A stretch of DNA of 48,669 nucleotides from Nemertoderma westbladi (Eukaryota > Xenacoelomorpha > Nemertodermatida > Nemertodermatidae): contig JAUCBJ010002565.1 of assembly GCA_032718475.1 (NCBI GenBank), positions 1 to 48,669 of the forward strand. The letters run 5' to 3'. Of the stretch, positions 1-12,500 are shown in pieces (positions within the stretch are counted from its first letter, which is position 1; each line of letters begins with the position of its first letter). The position numbers and the translations under genes were made by a program. The notes beneath the pieces were generated by a model. It was not told the DNA's origin and searched no databases. It saw only the letters and a list, made by a program, of their open reading frames with translations.

Positions 1-380
1 TCGTCTGCCCATGTAATACTAACCGTCTGTATCTCTGTTCGTCTGCCCATGTAATACTAACCGTCTGTATCTCTGTTCGTCTGCCCATGTAATACTAACC
101 GTCTGTATCTCTGTTCGTCTGCCCATGTAATACTAACCGTCTGTATCTCTGTTCGTCTGCCCATGTAATACTAACCGTCTGTATCTCTGTTCGTCTGGCC
201 ATGTAATACTAACCGTCTGTATCTCTGTTCGTCTGGCCATGACATTATAACAGTCTGTATCTCTGTTCGTCTGCCCATGTAATACTAACCGCCTGTATCT
301 CTGCTCGTCTGGCCATGTAATACTAACCGTCTGTATCTCTGTTCGTCTACCCATGTAATACTAACCGTCTGTATCTCTGC
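1..380. repeat. 38-bp tandem repeat, 10 copies, spanning an exon/donor junction
   Basis: Ten head-to-tail copies of a 38-bp unit with a few substitutions; one copy (229-266) is more diverged. On the minus strand each unit contains a copy of the last 15 bases of the adjacent CEP128 exon followed by its donor (ACAGACG/gttagt) and about 17 further intron bases. Only the rightmost copy is joined to the rest of the exon. The array may continue beyond base 1. The 38-bp period is not a multiple of 3, so it reads as a peptide repeat of 38 residues, which I regard as non-coding. Confidence 0.95.
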
Positions 381-514
381 TCAGCCTCTGTTTTCTCATT
401 GTTTGCGAACTCTAACTTATTGATTTCATTCAGAACGTCTCTTTCCGGTGTGATACTCAACTCAAGGGCTTCAGTTGAGTTGTGTAGTTGGTTAGCTAAT
501 TCAGTTACCTGGGC
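366..514 (-). CDS. CEP128: CEP128 exon p (last visible exon)
   Basis: 149 bp, phase 0 to 2, acceptor tttttag, donor gttagt. Encodes [19 protein letters not shown], then [17 protein letters not shown] and EAEQRYRR. Its last 15 bases and donor are the seed of the 38-bp array at 1-380. The remaining C-terminal exons lie outside the window. Confidence 0.83.
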
Positions 515-3500
515 CTAAAAATGAGTTAATAAAAGAAATAAATTTACTTTAAACGCAGATAATGCCAGTTTACCGGTACATACTACAGTAGCCCAGCAAA
601 GATAACTGTTTGTTAGTCATCTCTTTCATAAAAGCGTGTAGAATAAAGCTGTTTCGATAGGAGCTTTAAATACTGTTAATTTTGAATGAAATTGTGATTT
701 TTTTGTCAGGCTCATTTTAAAAATGGAAACACTTTCGAACAAAACTTTATTTACAGTGAGCGAGTGAGGTGAGTAAGAATAAGTATACACAACATTATAC
801 GATGATATATGAAATGGGGGTTCCGTGCGGCACTGAGAGATAAATTAAAGTTAAATATCAACTCGAACGGATTATAAACCAAAATAGAAAGATTTTGTCC
901 TAGAAATTTGTCCACTATAGCGGAGCAGCAGACTGGAGAACTAAAGACGGGTTAAGTCTCATAAAGATTAATATATACAGTAAATATATGCCACGTGCCA
1001 CGTGGTCCTATCAGCACGAAATAATGATTATCACGGAATTGGATTATGGCATATGGATCAGCCTCCTCACAAAAACAGAAGAGTTAGCTTGAACGGTTTA
1101 AAAATCACGAAATTTTAGATGGTTTTCACTTTCACACTCTAGCGGCAGAATGGATAACTTATAAACGGATCTGCGTCTTCCTTCATACAGATACAATATA
1201 TATGAGGCAGTACCAAATTACAGCATAGAGAGATACAGTAGATAGATTTATTTATACTGTTTATAGATTATTTATACTATTTTATAGATTTATTAATTTT
1301 ATTTAAAATGCCCGGGGGGTCATTTTCGCCTGTGACACGGGTGCGAAATCCATAATGATCGTGAACATATCCAGCTACCGTAAGTACCGGTAGTTGTTGC
1401 AGAGTTGATCAGTTTGTTGTACTTTTTACCGTGCAATTGTAGGCCTGAACTACTGAAGGGTGGCTTCTGCTTAGATCGACAACAGTACTTTACAGGACTG
1501 CAGAAACTAAATGTAAAACGACGCAACGGTACCTACCTACCTACTGCCTACTCCTACAAGTAAAACCTAAATCCAAAATCTGAAAAATGGTGAAACGTCA
1601 ACAACTACACTCAACACCAGTCGCTAAGGTTGGTGGTGTTGCAACTGCTAGTTCAAAGAAACGCAAACTTGATAAAGATGTCAGTGTAGCCAAAACTCAA
1701 AATAAAAAGTCAAAACGGATTTTGCAAGTAAAACAACCAAGTCCAGAGGCAGAGACTAGTTCGGAGGAAGATGAACCTTCTTCCGAAGAGGAACAGGTGC
1801 TGGTATCCAAAGCGACACAGAAACAAGCGTCAAAGGGGGAGATTGAAGAGGATGACAGTGACAGTGAAGAAAGCGATGACATTGACGAATCATCTGGTGA
1901 TGAAGAGGATGTCATCTTGAAGCAAGGAATTGAAGTGGACAATGAGGAGTCATCAGACGATGATTCCGATGATGATGGCAACGTGAACGGGGAAGACGTT
2001 GATATGGCCGAAGATTCAGAAGAAAAGTCCAGTGACGACGCTGATGATGATTCAGAAGTAGACCAACCACCTGTAAAGAAGACTGTTAAAAGCCTCCCTT
2101 CAGAAACAACAGAAAAGAAACCAGTTCACATAATGTGGAAACCGCAAAGGGTTAAATCGTTCGCTAAGGAAATGCGTTTAATTTTGGAAAGTCAAGGAAT
2201 TAACTGTCAAAAATGCAACCCTTGTAAAGAAGATGGGTTTATTACTCAGTTCGCCAACCAAGCCGAAGCTGACAAGGTTATAGCGACGTTCAATGATCAA
2301 CCGGTAACTTCCTATAACTGGACACTGCGAGTTTGCGATCTGGAGAAGGAGAAAGCTGCTGAAAAGGCGGCGAAGCAGTTGCCCGTGGGGGCGGCTCGGG
2401 GTGGGGGCGGTGACCGTCGAGGTAACGATGACACAGACGCGTTACAAATCACCGAGATTCCGACTTCCTGCACCGAGGAACTCCTTCACGAGAAGTTCCC
2501 CGACTGTCGGAGTCTCAAACTCTTCAACAGCGACCCCTCGCGGCCGGGGATGGCGTTCGTGAACTTCAACGATTCCTCCGAGGCTCGTAAAGCCCTGGAC
2601 GGGTTCCCCGACGGCTTCGAGGTCGATGGAACCGCCGTCCAGATCCGGATGAAGACGCCGAAACGAGACGCCGGTATGGGAGGTGGTCGTGGAGGAAGGG
2701 GTGGCTTCTCCAGAGGTTCGGAGGACACCAAAAGTCTAACTATTTTCGGACTCTCTCAAGCTGTTACCGATGATATGTTGTACGAAAAATTCCCCAACTG
2801 CTCGTCGGTCAAGGTATTTAATTCGGACCCGACTAGACCGGGGATGGGTTTCATTGACTTCGGGGATCCCAGCGAGGCTCGCAAGTGTCTCGATGCGATC
2901 CCGCTGGGGTTCGAGGTGGACGGGGTTCGGGTCGAGGTGAAGATGAAGACGCCGAAACGGGATGACGGCGGACGCGGTGGTGGGCGAGGGGGCGGGCGAG
3001 GGAGGGGCGGGTTCGGTAGGGGCGGGCGAGGGGGGTTCCGGGGTGGGCGAGGGGGTGGGGCGCCGAGACCCAAGGTCGGTATACAACCCTTCCAGGGCTC
3101 CAAGAAGTCTTTCGATTTTTGACAACAAATAGGTCGAGTTGAGTAAACTAATGTAACGCTGTTGATTTCATTACTGACTGACAGTAACCCCGACGACTTG
3201 CGTGTCGTTATGTTCTTTATGGACCCGAGTTGGAATAATGTATACAGTTCGCCCAACGGTTGAAGGACAATTAACTGACTTTTAGTTCGCACTTTGTTTT
3301 ATAAAGTATTTTAATTTGTTCTCCTTCGTGGAGCTTGGCAGTATTAATAATGTAAGGTGTATCCAAGTATACAGCTATGGTCTGGTATTCTTAATGAGAT
3401 ACTATAATTAATTAATTATGGTATAAGAAATGAGAAACAATAAAAAGCGATAAAGTTAGTTATGTTTACCTGCGATTAATAATGGGTCGCTCTGTTGGGA

Positions 3501-6500
3501 TTGGTTATAATAACAGATACATAATAAAGTTAAGTTAATAAAGTCCCACCTAAGTGTGGTGGTTAAATGCGTCGCCTTGAATTCACATCTCTCCTGAGGT
3601 CGTGGGTTCGATCCCCGTTTGTGGCCAGGGGAGTTTTCTATTAGGCACGGATGCTTTAAAGGTTCCTTAAATTGTAACTAAATGAGTATAGCAATTACCT
3701 CTGGGGAGTATAGTTGTGTGGGGACCTCTCTGGAAATAAGTCGTCGGAGTTTGTGCGTGATTCTTGGCCTAACGACCGAAAATAACTTTGATTTACTTGT
3801 TTTAAATATCCTACATTAATGATTATGTAATTGTATGAGACAGGGGGGGGGGGGGGGGAACTGGAGGCAAATCCCGCCTTGGCGAATTAATATCCAGCCT
3901 CAATATTAAATTCTCAATTTAGGGAAATGAGCAGGTTACAGTGGCACGTTATCTTAACCAAAACAATAAACTAGATTCAGCTGTTATTTGCGTCGAATTT
4001 CCCCTGGAGAGGGATGAATTTTATATTGCGTCCAGTTTCCCCCCTATCTGAATTGTATTCAATGGTAGGTCTGGGAGTGTGTCTGTAAATGTAGTATAGG
4101 GGAATGAATTGAAGTATTCTATTTGCCCGATTAAAGATAATTAAAGTTACAGTAACAACGTAAAATGTATGATCTTATATTAAGTAGAAAGTCTCTATAA
4201 TTACCTGTAACTTTTTCAGCCTTTCATCCTTCAGTTTATTCGACAACTCCAGTTGCTTCTTTGCCTCTCGGGTTTCGTCCAATAAAGTCGACTGTTTCGC
4301 CATTTCCGATAAAACTTCGTATCTATCGTGTTCACTGAATTTAAATAATCATATTTGGTTTAGTAAATCTTGGGACCCCTACCCTCGGGTAGCAGCTATC
4401 GAAAGAGGAGCCTTCGGGTCGCCTCCGGCTTCGGCCGACTGTTTGCTTGCTTGAACTGGTTTAGTTACCTTGGTTACATGGCTATCTTTCGCGCATATGT
4501 CCACCGCGGGGAGGTGGATATTAACACGTGAAGGGGGTGGGATAGACAAATAAGTTGTATTTTTCAAATACACTGGTTCTTTGTGAGAGTTGGGAGTATA
4601 TCACTACCTCACGACTACGACGCTGCGTCTATACAATGTTGTAGTTACTATCCATAAAGTAAACAGTGTATTCGCGCGTTCTACCAGCTATGTCACTAAC
4701 CTGTGGTCTATAGTTGTTGTTATTTCCTTGTCTCTCGTATGGCGTTCTATACGTAATATTTTTTCGTGATCGTCCCTCTCTTTTACTTCTTCCTGTAGCC
4801 ATAGTAACTTGGCTCTCGCCTCAGACAACCAAGACTGCACGTGAGTCATAGCCCCTCGCACGGGAGACAGCGCCTGTTAATTAAATTAAAGTCGAAATGT
4901 ACCAAAAATACATGTCGATTAATAATATACACTGCGAGCGAGAGATAGGCAGATAGATTTATATGTAAAAAAAAACCAATTGTCAATTCACCATAGAGGC
5001 TGCCTGTAGAATGGCAAATTATTTAGCCTCTTCACAAAGATAAATCCTGTGTTCTGGTACCAAAAGTGCTACACTTAGTTTAATTTCATAAAAGATTAAC
5101 TTAGTTGCTGTATATTATGACAGATGGACAGACCGTGCGACGGTTAACAATGCTCGTATGCTAAGCTCGTTTACTTTATGGCTCGCCCCACAGTACAATG
5201 TACCACTGAAGCAAATATGCATAGACTATATTACAGAACTTACCCTAAACGAGCTTCCTGATTCTTTGCTGACGATATCTACCAATGCGTCTATCTCTCG
5301 ACCAATCACAGTCTGTAACTCCTGGAACTCGCCTTCAACCCTCGCCCAATGTCTCTTAACATCTACTAATCTATCGGCAGCGTCCGATGCCTTAGTGGTT
5401 GACTGCTGGGCCAAAAGATACTTCTCTTCCAGCAAACACGAAGCCTTGTTTAACTTTTTGGTCAATCTAGCCACTTCATTCTCCTGCCTATAAAATTTAA
5501 ACTTTAACTTTAAACGTTTCCTCTTTAATTACATTTTAACATCAATTACGATTTAAAAAATATGCGGAAAGGTTAAAAATTACTTATATAGCATCTATTT
5601 CAATTTTAACTTAATTTAACCATAGACAATTACACAACCACAATCAACGCCAAGATATAACTAATTATATTATAACTTGGAATCATGACTCCAGATAATT
5701 ATGGTGAGTAAAAATGAAAACACCACCCGAGCATCGTCGGTTGAGGGGACGGACACAAAGTGAGAAAAAAAGGTAAAGTGGGCACAAATAGGAAGGGGAA
5801 TTAATTTATTGTTTTGGTTAGAAACACTAAATCCTGTCGCTGGTACATTACACTAAAACACGTGCTTTTAAAGACAACAACTGATTTCTTAACTGTATCA
5901 TAATATTCGAACGCTTTTAGTGGATGTGCTTATTTTTTTACTGTTGAATCACTAATGGTGGTTGTAAGAGTTTCTTTTTAAGCTCACTTGAATCACAGTA
6001 GTTAGTCGATGTAGTGAGGATATATTAATGGAACCCAAATTGCCTATTTATAGTTGTTGACGTCATCAAAACAACCATAGTGAATTATTATAAAGGAACT
6101 TAATTGTAAGTAAGTGCCCTTTAATTTGTTGCCAACCATGTTGAGAATAATTCACTACATCTACAACAACTAAATCAGTGATTGCGATTGCAATGGGCTG
6201 AGTGATACCTCCGAATGCTTATTGCAAATATGATTTGTATTTAGCTTCAGATACATCCGCAGAGACCCAAAGGACACCCAAGTTAGATCCCTGAGTCGAA
6301 TCAACTCCTACCTCCTTATTTTATTCGCAATACCACCATTAGTAAACCATACGGAGACACTCTGTCCTGTTAGACTTAACATAAATTAAGCGGTGAGTAC
6401 AAAACAATTTCAAATCTAATAAATACATACTTCCAACTTCTACATGTTATAACGTATAGCTAGCTATCCATTTTACATGCTTTTAATAATTATTGAAAAT

Positions 6501-9500
6501 GTACCTCATCTTACTTCAAATTGTTAATTTGAGTGCAACCCGCAATTGTATTGACTTAATTGTATTTTCATTTACTAATATAGTAATAGGGCGTAATCCG
6601 GATGATGAATGAGCAATGAGCACGTTTGTTTGTAGTTATATACGTGATTTGAAGCAGATTCTAAGTGTACTGCTCATTCAATACTCGGTGTAGAATACGT
6701 TTCTAGGAACATATGGATGTCCGAGGAATATTTCCGATTCCTAAAACCCATCAAGTATAAAGATAGAAACTAAACTCCACTGGACTAATAGCAGCTAGTA
6801 GAAGTATAATGTAGATGATATAACCGATATATAAAGTAGAAACAATTTACACAATAATTATAGGACCCCAGTCGGTTTAATAAATAACATTAGTGAGTAA
6901 AGTAACGGTAGCAACCGGGTCTACAACCTCTCTACGACCATGGCGGTGGCCCCGCCGCCCCCGTTACAGATGGCCGCGCACCCGATCTGTCCGACGGCGA
7001 GCGAGTGTACGAGATGGGCGAGGATGCGAGCTCCGGACATCCCGATGGGGTGCCCCAAGCTAACGGCCCCGCCGTCCAGGTTCACTCGGCCCTCGTCCAG
7101 CCCCAACAGTCGCACGTCGGCCAGCACCACGGCGCTGAAGGCCTCGTTAATCTCCCACCAAGCCACCGACTCAGCCGCCAACCCGCAGCGCTCCAACACC
7201 TTCCGAACCGCGTAAACCGGGGCCACGGCGAAGTCCACCGGCTCGGTAGCGGCGTCGCAGTAACCTAGGATACGCGCGAGGGGGGTCAGCCCATTGGCGT
7301 CGAGTCCGCGCTGATTGGCTAGCAGCAGCGCGGCTGCCCCGTCGTTCAGCGTCGACGCGTTCCCCGCCGTGATCGTTCCTCCTTCCTTACGGAACGCCGG
7401 TCGCAACCCCCGCAGTTTAACCAAATCGACTTTATCGACCTCCTCGTCGCGGTTTACTTCCCGAAGTTCTCCCTTCCGGCCGGTCGGCGCGGAGACCGGT
7501 AGGAGTTCCCGCGCGAATCTCCCCGTATTCGCGGCTTCCGCCGCTCGGCTGTACGACCGAACCGCGTAGTCGTCCTGCTCCTCTCGAGAGATTCCCACTT
7601 TATCCGCGGTTCCCTCGGCACACAGACCCATATGGATCCCTCGGTAGGCGTCGGTAAGTCCGTCGTCTAGGATCGCGTCCCGCGCGGTGAACCCCCCAAA
7701 CGCCGGAGTTTCCCTGGCAACTAGCAGCGGAACGTTCGACATGGATTCGAACCCGCCGGCCACCATAACGTCCTGGTCGCCGCAACGCAGTCCAGCGGCT
7801 GCCATAGCGACGGACTTCAAACCGGACGCGCACACTTTGTTTATTGTTGTGCAGGGCGTTGTTACGGGCAACCCGGCGCCCAGCGCGGCTTGTCTCGCCG
7901 GCGCCTGGCCCTGTCCTGCCTGGCAGACGTTACCCAGGTAGACCTCGCCCACCCGGTCCGCCGCCAGGCCGGTCCGCTCCAGGAGTCCCCGGATAGCGGC
8001 CGTGCCCAGTTGAACCCCCGTAAGGGATTTAAGGCTCCCCCGGAACGAACCGATCGGGGTTCGAACTCCGTCCACTATGAAGGCATCCGTGGTTTCCGTA
8101 CCGCTGCTGTGGAGAAACCGTCGCGAACAACCGCCGAACCGATATCGGAAACGCAACCCCAACATCGAAGCCGAAGTCAAGTTCAAATATCAAAATGGTA
8201 GTCTGACTGTCTGAAGTCTGAACTCAGATACCCAAATGCAAATCTAGAAATCAAACTTTGCGCGCCTTGCCACTGAAGTCTGGAAGTAGGCCTACTGCTG
8301 TACTGCAGTACATCAGTAACTACTAGGCCTACTGAACTAATGAAATGGAATGTTTTATTGAAATAAAAATATAAAAAACGAAAGTAAATCTTCCGATATA
8401 AAGTATAAAAAACAAACAACCGATGAACTGAACAATGATACGGTAACAGTACTGCTGAACAACTGTAGTGCAGTCAGTCGGTGAGAAGTCAAAAATTGGA
8501 CTTCAAGTCCAATTTTAGACTTCAAGTCCAATTTTGGACTCCAAAGTCCAATATTGGACTTTAGTACAACTCCAACCAAGTGTACCCATGCTGCCATACT
8601 GTATATCGGTATTTAAATCAAAACTGCATCCCGTATCAGTACATATATATATTACATAATTACAATGCAACATTATTTTAATGATCAAATTAATTATTAT
8701 ATGTCATATGTACTGATGTAGGCCTATTATAAACATGGATCTCACACGTACAGTCAGACATTAGTAGTTACTTTTTGCGGTAGTGGTATAGCTTTACGGT
8801 AGCCTTACTGCCTTAGCGGTGTATACCGCGGTAGCGTAGTTGAGTTATAGCTGTATAGTTCATTCATACATACCCATACTGCCATACCTGTGGTATTTTC
8901 GTATGGCAAAAATAAGACTACTGTAAACTGTAACCTATTATGTTATTGAGTTAATGTTATTGACTAATTGTTTTGATTAGGTTCACTGTGTCAAGTACAA
9001 TGCACACATCTCTGCATCTCCAACCAGACACTATATAACATTGGAGTTGGAGGTGTCTCATTCAGTCATTGGTTCCCCCAAGCTTGACACTAGAACAAAG
9101 CCGCCTCCGCTTTGCAGGACATCGCTTTAAGCAGTGAGGACCAGCCAGTGCACCTCATGGAGTTAATAAGCATGGTGGACAGCCCATGACTTTCTTGAGA
9201 CGCATCTTTCTTACTGTCTTAAAGGACACTGGCCTTGAAGATGCGGATGATCTAGCAAATGTCATGGGCAGATGGGTGATAAGGCTGTAAGGCTGTAAGC
9301 GTGTAAGGGAGTTGTGGAGGCGCACTTTTGTCAACAAGCCGGCACAGCATTCTTAATACATAATAGGGCCTATACTGCTATATATATAATGCAGCTGCAA
9401 TGAATCATGCCGATTGTAGTAGTAGTATGTGGTGAGGTTATAGGGCTCCTTCAATTGGTAAAGTCAAAAGTGGCCGTTTATTGTTTTAGTTAGAAAAGCC

Positions 9501-12500
9501 TGCCTCTGTAACCTGTTCCTTTCCCTCAATTGGTTTATGATTATGACGTGTGTTACTTGTTACTTCTGTACTAATTATGTGGAGACCCCAACGCGTTAAT
9601 CAGTTACGGTACTAATCCCATTTCATTATCCTGTTATCCAGCTGTTTTATAATACCCTTCCTGTTGTATGGAAAAATTAGAAGAGATGGTGGTAGCATCA
9701 ACTTGTAGTATTTCTGATAGGGCTCCCAGCCTTAGACGAAATCGTAGCTTGTACTGTAGTTAGCCTTAGCCTGTTAGCAGCAGCTGCAGTTGGCTAACCT
9801 GGCATTGCTACCAGTATCCACCAAATATAATTTGTAATTAAATATTTGTTGGAGCATAATCTAATCTAGTCCTAAAGACACTATAAAGTCCTGGGTACAT
9901 AAGGCTGTAAGGTTAGACATAACATGAATGTAAATTGTGAACTAAACAATATGCTAAAAGTAAAGTACAAAGTACCTAGAATGCTAGAATGTAGGCCTAC
10001 CATTATATTCTAAGTACAGTACACTGAAGATACATACAGAGCTGCAAAGGTAACTTTCCATAACTTAACAGCTGTCTGGCTGTCTCTCATCTGTCATGCT
10101 TCATGTACCTTTAAGTTCGATTCTCAATGTCACGTCCAAAATTGGACTTAAAGTCCAATATTGGACTTTTGTAAAAATTCAAAGCCTTATAAAAAAAGTT
10201 CCCCCTGGTGAATTTCAGGTCCCCCTGTTCAAAACTCTTATTTTTTGATATATTTTCGATTAAAGAAAAAAAATCCCGCCCGATCCTATTACCCAAGGCC
10301 CTGGAACAATTGGCTGATTTGAAGTCCAATATTGGACTCACAGAAGTCCAATTTTGGACTTGAACTGGAGTCGAAGTCCAATTTTGGACTCAAGTCCAAT
10401 TTTAGACTTCAAGTCCAATTTTGGACTCCAAAGTCCAATATTGGACTTTAGTACAACTCCAAGTGTACCCATGCTGCCATACTGTATATCGGTATTTAAA
10501 TCAAAACTGCATCCCGTATCAGTACATATATATTACATAATTACAAAGCAACATTATTTTAATGATCAAATTAATTATTATATGTCTGTATGTATTATAC
10601 AATGTTATAAACAGGGATCGCACACGTACAGTCAGACATCAGTAGTTACTTTTTGCGGTAGTGGTATAGCTTTGCGGTAGCCTTACTGCCTTAGCGGTGT
10701 ATACTGCGGTAGCGTAGTTGAGTTATAGCTGTATAGTTCATTCATACCCATACTGCCATACCTGTGGTATTTTCGTATGGCAAAAATAAGACTACTGTAA
10801 ACTGTAACCTATTATGTTATTGAGTTAATGTTTATTGACTAATTGTTTTGATTAGGTTCACTGTGTCAAGTACAATGCACACATCTCTGCATCTCCAACC
10901 AGACACTATATAACATTGGAGTTGGAGGTGTCTCATTCAGTCATTGGTTCCCCCAAGCTTGACACTAGAACAAAGCCGCCTCTGCTTTGCAGGACATCGC
11001 TTTAAGCCGTGAGGACCAGCCTGTGCACCTCATGGAGTGAATAAGCATGGTGGACAGCCCATGACTTTCTTGAGACGCATCGCGATGCAAGATGCGGATG
11101 ATCTAGCAAATGTCATGGGTGATAAGGCTGTAAGAGTGTAAGGAGTTATGGAGGCGCACTTTTGTCAACAAGCCGGCACAGCATTCTTAATACATAATAG
11201 GGCCTATATATATAATGCAGCTGCAATGAATCATGCCGATTGTAGTAGTAGTATGTGGTGAGGTTATAGGGCTCCTTCAATTGGTAAAGTCAAAAGTGGC
11301 TGTTTATTGTTTTAGTTAGAAAAGTCTGCCTCTGTAACCTGATCCTTTCCCTCAATTGGTTTATGATTATGACGTGTGTTACTTGTTACTTCTGTACTTA
11401 TTATGTGGAGACCCCAACACGTTAATCAGTTACTAATCCCATTTCATTATCCTGTTATCCAGCCGTTTTATAATACCCTTCCTGTTGTATGGAAAAATTA
11501 GAAGAGATGGTGGTAGCATCAACTTGTAGTATTTCTTTCTGATAGGACTCCCATAGCCTTAGACGAAATCGTAGCTTGTAGGCCTACTGTAGTTAGCCTT
11601 ACAGCCTTCAGTAGAGAACATACCCTTAAATAAGCTCCAAAATTGGGTTCTTATTTAAGGAAAATGGCTCTTATTTAGGGGTTTTTGGGCATTTTTTGTA
11701 TATTTTTTCGATATAATATGCAATAACTTGTTTCAGGAAAAAATACCGCATAATTTTATTTCACAATGTAAAAGTTTGGTCTTTCTTGAACATAATGCAA
11801 AAAACCAGTAAACATTTCACCGTCCGGTTTTTTTTCTACAAGCGTTTTAAAATTGCATCAAAAATATGACCAGTTATTAAATAAGGGGGATTTTTTAAAT
11901 TTACCTTATTTAAGATATCGAAATTGTACACATAAATACTAAAAGTCCCTAAATAAGAACTTTTTGACCTGGGTTTCTTATTTAGGATTACCGGCAGACC
12001 GGTACAATTGTATTCCAAAATCTGCACACTCCTTAAATAAATTAAATATTCCTTATTCCTTACAGCTGTATAGTACCGGTAGGTGTTACACTTCTTTCAT
12101 AATTCTTTGATTTATGTCAGTCTGTATATTGCTAATTGTTTGGTTAAGAAGGACAATGGTTGCACTGCACTCTATAAATGCTCTATAGAATATCGTATCA
12201 TAAAGAAGTTGCTAGCACTGGCATTCATACCTCATACGGTAGTATAGAATAGCCCATTGATATTCAAAAGAATAGCCCATTGCCCATCTGAGCGCACAGA
12301 ATTTGTCACGTATTTCGATATGAGACATGACTCAAGTAACTAGGCATCACCCCACAGTTTCGAAAAACTAACTTGTGTCCTGTATTTCCTCTTCTGCCTC
12401 GCGTTACGCCCCACTTAGATGTATTATCCACAATGTTGTACTTGAAAGGCGTGAAAAAAACAATATCAATGTCATGTCAATAGGCACGGGGATGGTTCGG

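Noticed and set aside
1-380. Possible CRISPR-like array, also for the 23-bp and 63-bp arrays
   Set aside because: The repeats abut directly with no variable spacers, in a eukaryotic locus.
3557-3631. Functional tRNA gene (also 17190, 23790, 33425, 46830)
   Set aside because: B-boxes are present but acceptor and anticodon arms do not fold. They fit SINE heads.
6058-6065. TGACGTCA CRE palindrome
   Set aside because: About 860 bp beyond the ACAT1 stop codon and not near any mapped start; expected by chance.
6921-8165. Bacterial contamination or horizontal transfer of the thiolase
   Set aside because: It has a mitochondrial presequence and the closest remembered motif set is animal ACAT1. Flanking DNA and CEP128 exon phases on both sides show that it is embedded in the locus.
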